A stretch of 64,000 bases of DNA from Heterotrichella gracilis (lineage: Eukaryota > Sar > Xanthophyceae > Tribonematales > Xanthonemataceae): assembly GCA_032358255.1 (NCBI GenBank), contig JAULBX010011099.1, forward strand, positions 310,001 through 374,000. The letters are read 5' to 3'. Below are positions 33,667-43,232 of the stretch, in pieces. Positions within the stretch are counted from its first letter, which is position 1; each line of letters begins with the position of its first letter. Both the position numbers and the translations under genes were made by a program. Below the pieces are notes generated by a model. It was not told the DNA's origin. It saw only the letters and a list, made by a program, of their open reading frames with translations, and searched no databases.

Positions 33667-33756
33667 GTAAGTTTCATAAAGGACAGCTACTTCTAGTATC
33701 TGGAAAACAGACGAAAGGGATAAACTTTTTTTATATTCGAGTGTTATAGTGAACAA

Positions 33757-33764
33757 TAAATTTG
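33757..33764 (+). promoter_or_regulatory. Putative -7 promoter element (TAAATTTG)
   Basis: TAAATTTG matches TAnnTTTG and lies about 50 bp before the ATG of the first glycine-rich T9SS gene. No clear TTG at -33. Confidence 0.4.
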
Positions 33765-33812
33765 TACATTTATTTTATCTTCCTTTTAGTTTAACAATTA
33801 AATAACTATTTC

Positions 33813-36575
33813 ATGAAAACATTTTACCAAAAGTCACATTTCAAAAAACAAGGTCATAACATTTTAATAAAATGCTTTGCGTTCTTATTCGTGTTATTTG
33901 CTTCAAACAGTCTTATGCAAGCACAAGCTACGTATAGCTTTGTTACTGCAGGGGCTACAGGTGCAACAGGTCCAACGCAATCACAATTAAACACAGCCTA
34001 TGCCAGTACAAATTTAAATGGTTTAGTAGTTACTCCATCGGGTACGCCGGGCGTTCAAACATGGACAGTGCCGGTGACAGGTGGTTATAGAATTGATGCT
34101 TATGGAGCAGAAGGATATGGAGGTTTTGCAGGCAGAGGCGCGCGAATCGCAGGAGATTTTACCTTAACGGCGGGAACTGTTTTGAAAATTGCGGTAGGTC
34201 AAATGGGACAGGTTAATCCGAATTCAGGAACACTGCAATACGGTGGAGGCGGCGGTTCTTTTATATCACTAATAAATGACATCCCCTTAGTTGTTGCAGG
34301 TGGCGGCGGAGGTTCACACGCCACTTCTTATACAACAACATCTGCTGATGGTACAGTAAGCACAACTGGAAATTCAGGTTCAGGTTCTACCTTCGGTACA
34401 GGCGGAACTGCCGGATCTGGTGGTGCAGCTTCTTCTTCGGCCAATGGTGGTGCAGGTTTTTACGGTGATGGAGGTGGAACTTCAGCGACTGCATTCTCGT
34501 TCACCAATGGTGCTGTTGGAGGAAATGCCGCGGCTACATCAGTCGCAAATGGGGCAATAGGCGGCTTTGGAGGCGGTGGCGGCTCGACAAGCTGGAATAA
34601 TAATCGCGGTGGCGGCGGTGGCGGCTATAGCGGTGGCGGCGGCGGACAACTTGGCGCACCGGCTTGCTGGGGCGGCGGCGGCGGCTCTTATAATAATGGC
34701 ACGAATCAAACTAATACTTCCGGGTTTAATACTGGCCACGGAAAAGTGATCATTTCAGAACTATGTAATATTAAAATATTCTCTTCTGGCACGAGCAGCA
34801 CTAATCCGAGCATTTGCAGTGGACAATCTTTAACCTTAACAACAACAGCAGTTAGCAACTATACCTGGAGTAATGGAAACACAACAAGCACAGTTATTGT
34901 TGTTTCTCCAACATCAAGTCAAAGCTATTCAATTGTTGGAACCAGCAGTCTGGCTTGTGTTGCAGCGGCTTCAATTTCAGTTACCGTTAGTTCTGGATTA
35001 CCAGTTCTTACGATTACCAATACCCCAAATACCATTTGTTTAGGAAAAACAGCAACACTCACTGCAGGAGGCGCATTAACATATACTTGGTCTGGCGGAT
35101 CTGTTCCTGTATCAAACGGCCAATCATTTTTACCAACAGCAACAACAACCTATACTGTGGCAGGTCAAAACGGCTGTGGTATTAGTACCTCAACCACCGC
35201 GATCACAATAGCGCCTTTGGTTGTTACGGCCAGTGCTAATCCAACCTTGGTTTGTGCAGGAAGTCCGGCTACATTGACCGCAGTTTCTTCTGTGAATGGT
35301 TACACTTGGACACCAAGCAATTCAGTTATAAATCCTGCGGTAGTTGGACCTAGTGTTAACACCATTTACACTGTTGCGGCTTCAGATGGCACCTGTTTTG
35401 GAACAGCCACCGTCGCAGTGAATACCAAACCAAATCCAACCATCACGATTGCTTCAAGTAGTTCAGTGGTATGCGAAGGAGCGGCAGTAACCTTGACTGC
35501 TAGTGGCGGTTTAAGTTATGTATGGACACCCGGCAATTCAACCACTGCTGCCATCTCTGATAATCCAATTGCTCCAACGCTTTATCAGGTAGTTGGCACG
35601 AGTTCAAATGGCTGCACCTCGCAAGCCAGTCAGATCGTTCTCACAAATACCGCACCAACAGTAATGGTATCATCTAATAAAACCATTGTCTGCGCGGGCG
35701 ACCCGGCCATTTTAACGGCAAGCGGGGCAAATTCTTATAACTGGACAAACGGACCATCCACCGCAGTGAATCAAGTGAACCCAACCGCACCAAGTGTTTA
35801 CACGGTTACCGGAATTGGATCGAACAGTTGCACGGCAGAGAAGACCATTAGCGTGAATGTTTTAGCAGCCAATGTTTCAGCGTCTTCTGCAACTAGCAGT
35901 ATTTGTAATGGAGGTACCACTACCTTAACAGCGAGTGGCGCCAATACTTATGTTTGGGTGGGAACACCATCCTTTTTTGGCGTGGCCATTGTTTCACCAA
36001 CAGTCACAACGAATTATAGCGTGACAGCTAATACGACTATTGTTGGATTGAGTTGTCCAAGTTCAACAAACATTACCATCACAGTATTTAATAATCCAAC
36101 GGTAAATATACTTGCCACTAAAACGGTGGTGTGTAAATCGGATCCAGCTATTACTTTAACCGGAACAGGCGCTGTGACTTATGCCTGGAGCACGGGCACA
36201 ACCAGTCCTGGAATCAGTGTAAAACCACAAAGTACCACTACTTACACCGTGTTGGGAACAGATGCTAACGGTTGTCAGAATACCGGATCTATCCAGATCA
36301 AAGTGAATAACTGTACTAGTATTGGTGAGTTGAGCGACAGTGAAAAAGGTTTATTGGTTTATCCAAATCCTTCAAACGGAGTATTTCTGATGGTTTCAGA
36401 AAAAGATCTCGATCTGAGTATTGTGAATGAGCTTGGTCAGGTGATCAGAACCATCAAACTTTCTACACAAAATGATCACACCTTACAAGTGACCGATCTG
36501 CCGAACGGAGTTTATTTTATTGTTGGACAAAACAATGACGTAAAAATAAATCATAAGATCGTTATTGTGAAGTAA
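33813..36575 (+). CDS. Large secreted T9SS cargo: glycine-rich domain plus Ig-like repeats (paralogue 1)
   Basis: 920 residues: a long signal region, then a ~230-residue glycine-rich domain (YRIDAYGAEGYGGFAGRGARI, VAGGGGGSH, GGGGGYSGGGGGQLG) of the type found in ALK-like receptors (PF12810). Six to seven Ig-like/PKD-like repeats of ~75-80 residues follow, each with a C.G...TLTA.....YTW..... pattern (for example TICLGKTATLTAGGALTYTWSGG). The last ~75 residues are a type A sorting domain (LLVYPNPSNGVFLM ... GVYFIVGQNNDVKINHKIVIVK). It is probably a surface adhesin or gliding-type filament. A paralogue follows in tandem after a terminator, with a shared identical tract. Confidence 0.88.
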   Translation: MKTFYQKSHFKKQGHNILIKCFAFLFVLFASNSLMQAQATYSFVTAGATGATGPTQSQLNTAYASTNLNGLVVTPSGTPGVQTWTVPVTGGYRIDAYGAEGYGGFAGRGARIAGDFTLTAGTVLKIAVGQMGQVNPNSGTLQYGGGGGSFISLINDIPLVVAGGGGGSHATSYTTTSADGTVSTTGNSGSGSTFGTGGTAGSGGAASSSANGGAGFYGDGGGTSATAFSFTNGAVGGNAAATSVANGAIGGFGGGGGSTSWNNNRGGGGGGYSGGGGGQLGAPACWGGGGGSYNNGTNQTNTSGFNTGHGKVIISELCNIKIFSSGTSSTNPSICSGQSLTLTTTAVSNYTWSNGNTTSTVIVVSPTSSQSYSIVGTSSLACVAAASISVTVSSGLPVLTITNTPNTICLGKTATLTAGGALTYTWSGGSVPVSNGQSFLPTATTTYTVAGQNGCGISTSTTAITIAPLVVTASANPTLVCAGSPATLTAVSSVNGYTWTPSNSVINPAVVGPSVNTIYTVAASDGTCFGTATVAVNTKPNPTITIASSSSVVCEGAAVTLTASGGLSYVWTPGNSTTAAISDNPIAPTLYQVVGTSSNGCTSQASQIVLTNTAPTVMVSSNKTIVCAGDPAILTASGANSYNWTNGPSTAVNQVNPTAPSVYTVTGIGSNSCTAEKTISVNVLAANVSASSATSSICNGGTTTLTASGANTYVWVGTPSFFGVAIVSPTVTTNYSVTANTTIVGLSCPSSTNITITVFNNPTVNILATKTVVCKSDPAITLTGTGAVTYAWSTGTTSPGISVKPQSTTTYTVLGTDANGCQNTGSIQIKVNNCTSIGELSDSEKGLLVYPNPSNGVFLMVSEKDLDLSIVNELGQVIRTIKLSTQNDHTLQVTDLPNGVYFIVGQNNDVKINHKIVIVK
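35895..36310 (+). repeat. Gene-conversion tract, copy in paralogue 1
   Basis: 416 bp identical, base for base as far as I compared, to 38960-39375 (constant offset 3065). It encodes the Ig-like repeats before the sorting domain. Immediately upstream the two genes differ at many synonymous sites although the proteins stay nearly identical. Confidence 0.85.
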
Positions 36576-36591
36576 AAGAATCTATCATATT

Positions 36592-36621
36592 AAAAAGCCT
36601 CGCACATGCGGGGCTTTTTTT
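36592..36621 (+). terminator. Terminator of the first glycine-rich gene
   Basis: AAAAAGCC-TCGC-ACAT-GCGG-GGCTTTTTTT is a strong stem (one G-T pair) ending in a T run, 17 bp after the stop codon. Confidence 0.9.
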
Positions 36622-36715
36622 GTTTTAATAGATAGAACATGGCTGATAGTTTCAAAAAAGAATGTTCAAAAAGCTCAGCGAATGTTAAATTCGAAAAAAC
36701 ACCCATTAAATAATG

Positions 36716-36723
36716 TATTTTTG
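36716..36723 (+). promoter_or_regulatory. Putative -7 promoter element (TATTTTTG)
   Basis: TATTTTTG matches TAnnTTTG and is about 150 bp before the second glycine-rich gene, downstream of the terminator of the first. It would make the second gene an independent transcript with a long leader. Confidence 0.4.
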
Positions 36724-36871
36724 ATTGTCTTTAGTGTTTTCATTTAATTCAGAATCTATGAAACAAGATTACAATTCAATCTTTTACCATTGCGAAGTTT
36801 ATATGCTGAAAGGGCAGTGAAACATTATACCTTCTAAATAATAATGCAGTCAAATTAAAATACACAGAATC

Positions 36872-39640
36872 ATGAAAAGAAAAATTTACAAATTAGCATC
36901 AATTACAAAACAAGGATTGTTTGCCTTGGCATTGACCTTATTTTCTCTTACTGTATATTCACAAACTACTTATACCTTTAATTACACAGGTAGTCAACAA
37001 ACGATAAGCCTTCCGGCAGGCACTTTTACCATAGAAACATGGGGAGCTAATGGGGGTAATAATTTAGGCAATGGTAGCACTACTTATTCTCAAAGTGGGG
37101 GTAAAGGTGGCTATTCAGTGGGAGTATACAGCCTCTCAAGTGCAGCGACTATTTACGTGAATGTTGGTGGTCTCGGAAGCAATTCGACCAGCTCACTTAA
37201 TATTGTCGCCCCGGGGGGGTATAATGGTGGAGGATATGGAAGTGCAAATTCCGCCTCCGGGAAATCCAGTGGAGCCGGTGGCGGAGGGGCTTCACATGTT
37301 GCAACAGCATCAGGAACATTAGGGGCTTTAGTAAGCAACACTTCGGCAATTATTATTGTTGCAGGTGGCGGCGGAGGTGCAGGCGAAAGTAACTATGTTA
37401 ATACAAACACACAGTATAATTCTAATGGCGGATTTGGTGGCGGAACATCTGGTTTTCAAAACATCACAAGCAGTTATCAAGGAAGGCACGGTCAAGGCGG
37501 AACGCAAATTGCCGGCGGTGGTGGTGGCGATAATGGTAGTGCTGTTGCCGGAGTTCCTTTACAAGGCATTTTTGGTGCAGGAGGATATAACACTACAACT
37601 AATGGGAATACAAGTGCAGGTGGTTCGGGCGCAGGCGGCGGTGGCGGTGGTTGGTATGGAGGAGGCGCTGGATGGGTTGGCGCTACTGGTTTTCAAGCTG
37701 GCTCCGGTGGAGGTGGTTCAGCCTACATTGGTGGCGTAACTAATGGCACTACTATGGCCTCTGGTCAATCCGGTTTTGTAACGAATCCCGATGCTTCTGG
37801 TAACGGCATGGTGCTTATTAAAGAGTCTTGCAGTATTAGCTTGAGCGCCTCAGGTTCAAACAGCACAGCGCCTTCTATTTGTTCAGGGCAAAGCGTTACC
37901 TTAACAACAAATGCTATCAGTAATTATTCTTGGAGCACCGGTAATACTACCAGTGCTGTTATTGTTGTTTCACCTACAACTACTTCGGTATATTCTTTAT
38001 CGGCCATGTCTCCATCAAACTGTATGGCGTCAAGAAGTATCACCGTAACCGTTAGTCCGTCTTTACCTGTTTTAACAATTACCAATACCCCCAATACCTT
38101 ATGTTTAGGTAAGAGCGCAACACTTACAGCGGCGGGTGCATTATCTTATACTTGGTCAGGCGGCTCTGTTCCGGTAACTAATGGTCAATCCTTTTTTCCA
38201 ACTGCGACAACAACTTATACGGTGGCAGGTCAAAACGGCTGTGGCATAAGCACTGCAACAACTGCGATAACCATTGCGCCTTTGGTTGTTACGGCCAGTG
38301 CTAATCCGGCCTTGGTGTGTGCAGGAAGTCCGGCCACCTTAACCGCTGTTTCTTCAGTGAGTGGGTACACGTGGACGCCGAGCAATTCTGTTATAAATCC
38401 TGCAGTTGTTGGGCCAACCGTGAATACTATATACACTGTGGCAGCTTCTGATGGTACTTGTTTTGGAACAGCGACTGTAGCAGTTAATACCAAGCCAAAT
38501 CCAACTATTACTATCGCAGCTAGTGGCTCTGTGGTTTGTGAAGGAGCAGCAGTAACCATGACAGCAAGTGGCGGTTTAAGTTATGTTTGGAGTCCGGGAA
38601 ATTTTACAAGCGCTTCTATTTCTGATAATCCAATTGCTCCAACTTTGTATCAGGTAGTTGGTACAAGTTCAAACGGTTGTACCTCACAAGCCAGTCAGAT
38701 CGTTCTCACAAATACCGCACCAGTAGTAATGGTATCATCTAATAAAACCATTGTCTGCGCAGGCGACCCGGCTATTTTAACGGCAAGTGGGGCTAATTCT
38801 TACAACTGGACTAACGGCCCATCCACAGCAGTGAATCAGGTGAACCCAACCGCACCAAGTGTTTACACGGTTACCGGAATTGGATCAAACAGTTGCACGA
38901 CAGAGAAAACCATTAGTGTGAATGTTTTAGCAGCCAATGTTTCAGCGTCTTCTGCAACCAGCAGTATTTGTAATGGAGGTACCACTACCTTAACAGCGAG
39001 TGGCGCCAATACTTATGTTTGGGTGGGAACACCATCCTTTTTTGGCGTGGCCATTGTTTCACCAACAGTCACAACGAATTATAGCGTGACAGCTAATACG
39101 ACTATTGTTGGATTGAGTTGTCCAAGTTCAACAAACATTACCATCACAGTATTTAATAATCCAACGGTAAATATACTTGCCACTAAAACGGTGGTGTGTA
39201 AATCGGATCCAGCTATTACTTTAACCGGAACAGGCGCTGTGACTTATGCCTGGAGCACGGGCACAACCAGTCCTGGAATCAGTGTAAAACCACAAAGTAC
39301 CACTACTTACACCGTGTTGGGAACAGATGCTAACGGTTGTCAGAATACCGGATCTATCCAGATCAAAGTGAATAATTGCACCAGTATTGGTGAATTGAGC
39401 GACAGTGAAAAAGGTTTATTGGTTTATCCAAATCCTTCAAACGGGGTATTTGTGATGGTTTCAGAAACAGATCTCGATCTGAGTATTGTGAATGAGCTTG
39501 GTCAGGTGATCAGAACCATCAAACTATCAGCACAAAACGACCATACAGTTCAGGTGGATGATCTGGCAAAAGGCGTTTATTTTATTGTTGGACAAAACAA
39601 TGACGTAAAAATAAATCAGAAGATCATTATTGCTAAATAG
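36872..39640 (+). CDS. Large secreted T9SS cargo: glycine-rich domain plus Ig-like repeats (paralogue 2)
   Basis: 922 residues with the same layout as its left neighbour: signal peptide (QGLFALALTLFSLTVYSQ), glycine-rich domain (GTFTIETWGANGGNNLG, IIIVAGGGGGAG, SGAGGGGGGWYGGGAGW), Ig-like repeats starting at SICSGQSVTLTTNAISNYSW, and a type A sorting domain (LLVYPNPSNGVFVM ... NQKIIIAK). The glycine-rich halves of the two are clearly diverged, while the Ig-like half is nearly the same and includes a 416-bp identical tract. This points to tandem duplication followed by recent conversion. Function: probably surface adhesion, by analogy with other T9SS repeat proteins. Confidence 0.88.
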   Translation: MKRKIYKLASITKQGLFALALTLFSLTVYSQTTYTFNYTGSQQTISLPAGTFTIETWGANGGNNLGNGSTTYSQSGGKGGYSVGVYSLSSAATIYVNVGGLGSNSTSSLNIVAPGGYNGGGYGSANSASGKSSGAGGGGASHVATASGTLGALVSNTSAIIIVAGGGGGAGESNYVNTNTQYNSNGGFGGGTSGFQNITSSYQGRHGQGGTQIAGGGGGDNGSAVAGVPLQGIFGAGGYNTTTNGNTSAGGSGAGGGGGGWYGGGAGWVGATGFQAGSGGGGSAYIGGVTNGTTMASGQSGFVTNPDASGNGMVLIKESCSISLSASGSNSTAPSICSGQSVTLTTNAISNYSWSTGNTTSAVIVVSPTTTSVYSLSAMSPSNCMASRSITVTVSPSLPVLTITNTPNTLCLGKSATLTAAGALSYTWSGGSVPVTNGQSFFPTATTTYTVAGQNGCGISTATTAITIAPLVVTASANPALVCAGSPATLTAVSSVSGYTWTPSNSVINPAVVGPTVNTIYTVAASDGTCFGTATVAVNTKPNPTITIAASGSVVCEGAAVTMTASGGLSYVWSPGNFTSASISDNPIAPTLYQVVGTSSNGCTSQASQIVLTNTAPVVMVSSNKTIVCAGDPAILTASGANSYNWTNGPSTAVNQVNPTAPSVYTVTGIGSNSCTTEKTISVNVLAANVSASSATSSICNGGTTTLTASGANTYVWVGTPSFFGVAIVSPTVTTNYSVTANTTIVGLSCPSSTNITITVFNNPTVNILATKTVVCKSDPAITLTGTGAVTYAWSTGTTSPGISVKPQSTTTYTVLGTDANGCQNTGSIQIKVNNCTSIGELSDSEKGLLVYPNPSNGVFVMVSETDLDLSIVNELGQVIRTIKLSAQNDHTVQVDDLAKGVYFIVGQNNDVKINQKIIIAK
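38960..39375 (+). repeat. Gene-conversion tract, copy in paralogue 2
   Basis: The partner of 35895-36310. Differences resume at 39376 (AATAATTGC here, AATAACTGT in the other gene) and just before 38960 (AACCAGC versus AACTAGC). Confidence 0.85.
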
Positions 39641-39660
39641 TATTTAGCCGAATAATTTTT

Positions 39661-39700
39661 AAAGCCTCGCTCCCGAATATAAAGGGAAGCGGGGCTTTTT
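39661..39700 (+). terminator. Terminator of the second glycine-rich gene
   Basis: AAAGCCTCGCTCCC pairs with GGGAAGCGGGGCTTT (one bulge), followed by a T run. It is like the terminator of paralogue 1 in its outer stem (AAAGCCTCGC / GCGGGGCTTT). Confidence 0.88.
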
Positions 39701-39855
39701 GTTGGATACAAACTGATAGAGTGTATACAAAAGAATTATTGGCGCATTTTTTTTAACACAAAGGAGGGAGAGGCAACACAATGGACTGTGAAAACGAACC
39801 ACTTTGTGCTCTCTGTGGAGCCTTTGTGTCTAATATATATTGAAGGAAGATAAAA

Positions 39856-39929
39856 GTCATGCTGAACTTGTTTCAGCATCTCTAGGAAGTATGATTTAGA
39901 CTGAGACCCTGAAACGAGTTCAGGGTGAC
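39856..39929 (-). repeat. Dispersed composite inverted repeat, copy 3 (in a 300-bp gene-free stretch)
   Basis: An inverted copy of the family seen at 567 and 1408, here without the nested palindrome: GTCATGCTGAACTTG ... GAGTTCAGGGTGAC. Its minus-strand translation gives the HPELVSGS / MLKQVQHD strings that often appear in spurious gene calls. The rest of 39701-39943 has an AT-rich stretch and nothing else I can name. Confidence 0.85.
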
Positions 39930-39943
39930 ATCTGCCATATAAC

Positions 39944-39974
39944 AAAAAAACCGCCCTCTTTCGAAAACGGTTTT
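39944..39974 (-). terminator. Terminator of the sdh operon
   Basis: On the minus strand AAAACCG (39968-39974) pairs with CGGTTTT (39947-39953) and a T run follows, 28 bp after the sdhB stop. Confidence 0.82.
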
Positions 39975-40001
39975 CTGTACAAGATCTCAATTTCAATTTA
40001 C

Positions 40002-40757
40002 TTAGGTCAAACTAGCACTTAAGTATTCTCTGTTCATGCGGGCAATGTTTTCTAATGAAATACTCTTTGGACATTCGGCTTCGCAAGCACCGGTATTGGT
40101 GCAATTACCGAAACCTTCTTCGTCCATTTGTTTTACCATGTTTAATACACGACTCTTTGCTTCAATCTGTCCTTGTGGTAACAAAGCTAATTGCGATACT
40201 TTTGCAGAAACGAACAACATAGCACTGGCATTTTTACAAGCTGCTACGCAGGCGCCACAACCAATACAGGCTGCTGCATTAAACGCTGTATCGGCATCGT
40301 CCTTATTAATTAAAATATTATTCGCGTCTTTGGCATTACCGGTATTTACGGATACAAATCCACCGGCTGCCATAATGCGGTCAAACGAAGAACGGTCTAC
40401 TGCCAGATCTTTGATCACCGGAAAAGCAGCACTTCTCCATGGTTCTACCACAATGGTATCACCATCTTTAAAACTACGCATGTGTAACTGACAAGTTGTA
40501 ACACCGTCTTTTGGTCCATGTGGACGACCATTGATGTACATACTGCACATACCACAAATACCTTCACGGCAATCGTGATCAAAGGCAATTGGTTCTTTAC
40601 CGCTGCTGATGAGTTGTTCATTCACAACGTCAAACATTTCCAAAAAGGACATGTCCGGTGAAATGCCTTTAGCATCGTAAGTTTCAAAGCGACCTTTTTC
40701 GTTTTTATTTTTTTGTTTCCAAACCTTTAAGGTGAGGTTCATATTTCCGTGACTCAT
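40002..40757 (-). CDS. sdhB: Succinate dehydrogenase/fumarate reductase iron-sulfur subunit
   Basis: 251 residues with all three iron-sulfur centres: [2Fe-2S] ligands C63, C68, C71, C89 ([12 protein letters not shown]); [4Fe-4S] C164, C167, C170 with C174 ([12 protein letters not shown]); and the third cluster motif [12 protein letters not shown] (C219, C225, C229). It passes electrons from the flavoprotein to the membrane cytochrome b and quinone. It is the last gene of the operon, but an IVP-like gene sits between it and sdhA, so its supply may depend on read-through. Confidence 0.97.
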   Translation of the reverse strand: MSHGNMNLTLKVWKQKNKNEKGRFETYDAKGISPDMSFLEMFDVVNEQLISSGKEPIAFDHDCREGICGMCSMYINGRPHGPKDGVTTCQLHMRSFKDGDTIVVEPWRSAAFPVIKDLAVDRSSFDRIMAAGGFVSVNTGNAKDANNILINKDDADTAFNAAACIGCGACVAACKNASAMLFVSAKVSQLALLPQGQIEAKSRVLNMVKQMDEEGFGNCTNTGACEAECPKSISLENIARMNREYLSASLT

Positions 40758-40787
40758 AGTTGTTGTCTTTATTCAGTAATAGGTTAA

Positions 40788-40814
40788 ACGTTATAAGTTA
40801 TTTGTTATTCGTTG
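40788..40814 (-). repeat. Left edge repeat of the IVP-like insertion
   Basis: ACGTTATAAGTTA..TTATTCGTT contains GTTATAAGTTA and GTTATTCGTT, whose complements (TAACTTATAAC and AACGAATAAC) occur at 41204-41230 on the other side of the gene, next to each other. It overlaps the stop codon of the IVP-like gene. Confidence 0.65.
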
Positions 40815-41193
40815 TGTTGCCGTTAATTTTCGCTTTTTGTAAGTAGTTTATATAACCATTTAGTATCGTAATACATTTATGAGCGTCCTGTTTTAATTCA
40901 TTTAATTCTTCATTACTTAAATAGCCTTCTTCGTTAGCAACGATTAAGTGGTCAATTATTTCGTGCAAAGAACCTCTTGATTGTCTGCAAAACTGTGTGT
41001 TCTCTTGATAATGATACCTTCCAAATCCTTCAGCAATATTTGCTGTTGTAGATCTGGAAGCACGAATCAATTGATCAGTCAATCTAAACTTTTCATCTAA
41101 AGGAAAAGACTTTGTTTTAACTCTGACTTTTCTTCGCAATGAAGCCGCTTCTTTCCAACATTCCAACTCTTCAAAAGAACTTAAGCTTGCCAT
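40798..41193 (-). CDS. Four-helix-bundle protein (23S rRNA intervening-sequence protein family)
   Basis: 131 residues of the TIGR02436/IVP family: LECWKEAASLRRKVRVKTKSFP, then FRLTDQLIRASRSTTANIAEGFGR, then QFCRQSRGSLHEIIDHLIVANEEGYLS and a final helix. All four helices are present. In other bacteria this gene is carried by intervening sequences inside 23S rRNA, and in Bacteroidota also at many other loci; the function is unknown though RNA or protein binding is assumed. Here it lies between sdhA and sdhB (50 and 40 bp away), same strand, with inverted-repeat-like edges. That strongly suggests an insertion into the operon. Confidence 0.92.
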   Translation of the reverse strand: MASLSSFEELECWKEAASLRRKVRVKTKSFPLDEKFRLTDQLIRASRSTTANIAEGFGRYHYQENTQFCRQSRGSLHEIIDHLIVANEEGYLSNEELNELKQDAHKCITILNGYINYLQKAKINGNTTNNK

Positions 41194-41203
41194 TTACCAA
41201 ACC

Positions 41204-41230
41204 ATTAACTTATAACCTATAACGAATAAC
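41204..41230 (-). repeat. Right edge repeat of the IVP-like insertion
   Basis: ATTAACTTATAAC-CTAT-AACGAATAAC carries the complements of two blocks at 40788-40814. The blocks are in the same order rather than the mirrored order, so pairing is by parts rather than as one clean hairpin. Confidence 0.65.
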
Positions 41231-41243
41231 TTTTAACTAAACA

Positions 41244-43232
41244 TTATGCGTAATTCCTCTGTGCTAACTTAATATTCTCAAATTTTAATTCTTCTTTGTG
41301 TAATTCAAAATTGCTTTCTGATTTAAATTCCCAGGCAGCTACATAGGCAAATTTCTCATCATCGCGTAAAGCTTCACCATCTTTGGTTTGAAACTCTTCA
41401 CGGAAGTGACCGCCACAACTTTCTTCACGGTGTAAAGCATCCTTACACATCAATTCTCCCAATTCAATAAAATCGGCAACACGGTGTGCTTTTTCTAATT
41501 CCGGATTAAATTCTTTGGCTTCACCGGGAACACGTACATCTTTCCAAAATTCTTCACGTAATTTTTGAATTTCTGAAATAGCCCAGGTCAAACCTTCTTT
41601 GTTACGCGCCATTCCACATTTATCCCACATAATTTTACCTAAACGTTTGTGGAAATTGTCAACCGATTTCGTGCCTTTGATATTCATCAATTTACTAATG
41701 CGTTCTTGCACTTCCGCTTCTGCTTTCACAAAGGCTTCGTTATCTGTTGGAATGGCTTTGGTGCGAATTTCTTCCGACAAATAATCACCAATGGTGTAAG
41801 GAATCACAAAATAACCATCTGCTAAACCTTGCATTAAAGCCGAAGCTCCTAAACGGTTAGCGCCATGATCACTGAAGTTAGCTTCTCCCAAAGCATATAA
41901 GCCCGGAACGGTGGTCATTAAATTATAATCTACCCATAAACCTCCCATGGTATAGTGAACCGCCGGATAGATACGCATAGGTACTTCATACGGATCTTCA
42001 CCGGTAATTTGTTTGTACATATCAAAGAGGTTACCGTATTTTTCTTTCACCACTTCTTTACCCAAACGAATAATTTCTTCTTTGCTTGGATTGTGCATGT
42101 TTAATTTGGTAGCCTGTATTTTTCCGTAACGTTCAGTGTTAGCAGCAAAATCAAGATACACCGCCATTTTGCTTGTTCCAACACCATAACCGGCATCACA
42201 ACGTTCTTTGGCTGCACGACTGGCAACGTCACGTGGCACTAAGTTACCAAAGGCCGGGTAACGGCGCTCTAAATAATAATCTCTTTCTTCTTCCGGAATA
42301 TCGGTTGCTTTGCGTGTATCACCTTGTTTTTTTGGAACCCAGATTCTACCATCGTTACGTAAAGATTCTGACATCAAGGTTAACTTCGATTGATGATCTC
42401 CAGAAACAGGAATACAAGTGGGGTGAATTTGAGTGTAACATGGATTTCCAAAGAAGGCACCTTTTTTGTGAGCCTTCCAGGCAGCAGTCACATTGCTTCC
42501 CATGGCATTGGTAGATAAATAAAACACATTGCCATAACCACCGGTGCACAATAGAACAGCATGACCAAAGTGACGTTCTAATTTTCCGGTCACTAAATCA
42601 CGGGCAATGATACCGCGGCATTTGCCGTCAATGTTCACCACATCCATCATTTCGTGACGGGCTAATAATTGCACAGCACCCATACCAACCTGACGTTGTA
42701 AGGCACTATAAGCTCCTAATAATAATTGTTGACCGGTTTGTCCTGCAGCGTAGAATGTACGCTGCACTTGCGTTCCACCAAAAGAACGGTTACTTAAAGT
42801 TCCGCCGTATTCACGGGCAAAGGGAACACCTTGTGCGACACATTGGTCAATGATGTTTCCAGATACTTCGGCAAGACGATGAACGTTAGCTTCACGCGCT
42901 CTATAGTCACCACCTTTAATTGTATCATAAAACAAACGGTATACACTGTCACCGTCATTTTGGTAATTTTTAGCAGCGTTTACACCACCTTGTGCGGCAA
43001 TACTGTGTGCACGACGCGGTGAATCCTGAAAACATAATACCTTTACTTTGTATCCCATTTCAGCTAAACTAGCGGCTGCTGAAGCGCCTGCTAAACCAGA
43101 CCCAACCACGATCACTTCTAAGCTACGTTTGTTGGCAGGATTAACGAGGTGAACAGTGGAACGGTATTTGGTCCATTTGTTCTCAATTGTTCCTTCGGGG
43201 ATCTTTGAATTTAATTTTGGTGATGAAGCCAT
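41244..43232 (-). CDS. sdhA: Succinate dehydrogenase/fumarate reductase flavoprotein subunit
   Basis: 662 residues. The FAD-binding Rossmann motif is [12 protein letters not shown] (about 42-53), and the covalent flavin site is [13 protein letters not shown] with H76. The RxH/HPT active-site block ([17 protein letters not shown]) and TMGGLWVD are in place. The enzyme oxidises succinate to fumarate in the TCA cycle. It is the b558-class (SdhCAB) type common to Bacteroidota. It follows sdhC by 63 bp, in the same transcript. Confidence 0.97.
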   Translation of the reverse strand: MASSPKLNSKIPEGTIENKWTKYRSTVHLVNPANKRSLEVIVVGSGLAGASAAASLAEMGYKVKVLCFQDSPRRAHSIAAQGGVNAAKNYQNDGDSVYRLFYDTIKGGDYRAREANVHRLAEVSGNIIDQCVAQGVPFAREYGGTLSNRSFGGTQVQRTFYAAGQTGQQLLLGAYSALQRQVGMGAVQLLARHEMMDVVNIDGKCRGIIARDLVTGKLERHFGHAVLLCTGGYGNVFYLSTNAMGSNVTAAWKAHKKGAFFGNPCYTQIHPTCIPVSGDHQSKLTLMSESLRNDGRIWVPKKQGDTRKATDIPEEERDYYLERRYPAFGNLVPRDVASRAAKERCDAGYGVGTSKMAVYLDFAANTERYGKIQATKLNMHNPSKEEIIRLGKEVVKEKYGNLFDMYKQITGEDPYEVPMRIYPAVHYTMGGLWVDYNLMTTVPGLYALGEANFSDHGANRLGASALMQGLADGYFVIPYTIGDYLSEEIRTKAIPTDNEAFVKAEAEVQERISKLMNIKGTKSVDNFHKRLGKIMWDKCGMARNKEGLTWAISEIQKLREEFWKDVRVPGEAKEFNPELEKAHRVADFIELGELMCKDALHREESCGGHFREEFQTKDGEALRDDEKFAYVAAWEFKSESNFELHKEELKFENIKLAQRNYA

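Noticed and set aside
39736-39996. 86-codon minus-strand frame with HPELVSGS and MLKQVQHD strings
   Set aside because: These strings are the translation of the dispersed inverted repeat at 39856-39929 and the terminator; they are a frequent artefact.
40788-41230. Fragment of 23S rRNA around the IVP-like gene
   Set aside because: The flanks are sdhA and sdhB and no rRNA sequence is seen; only the gene family is shared with rRNA insertions.
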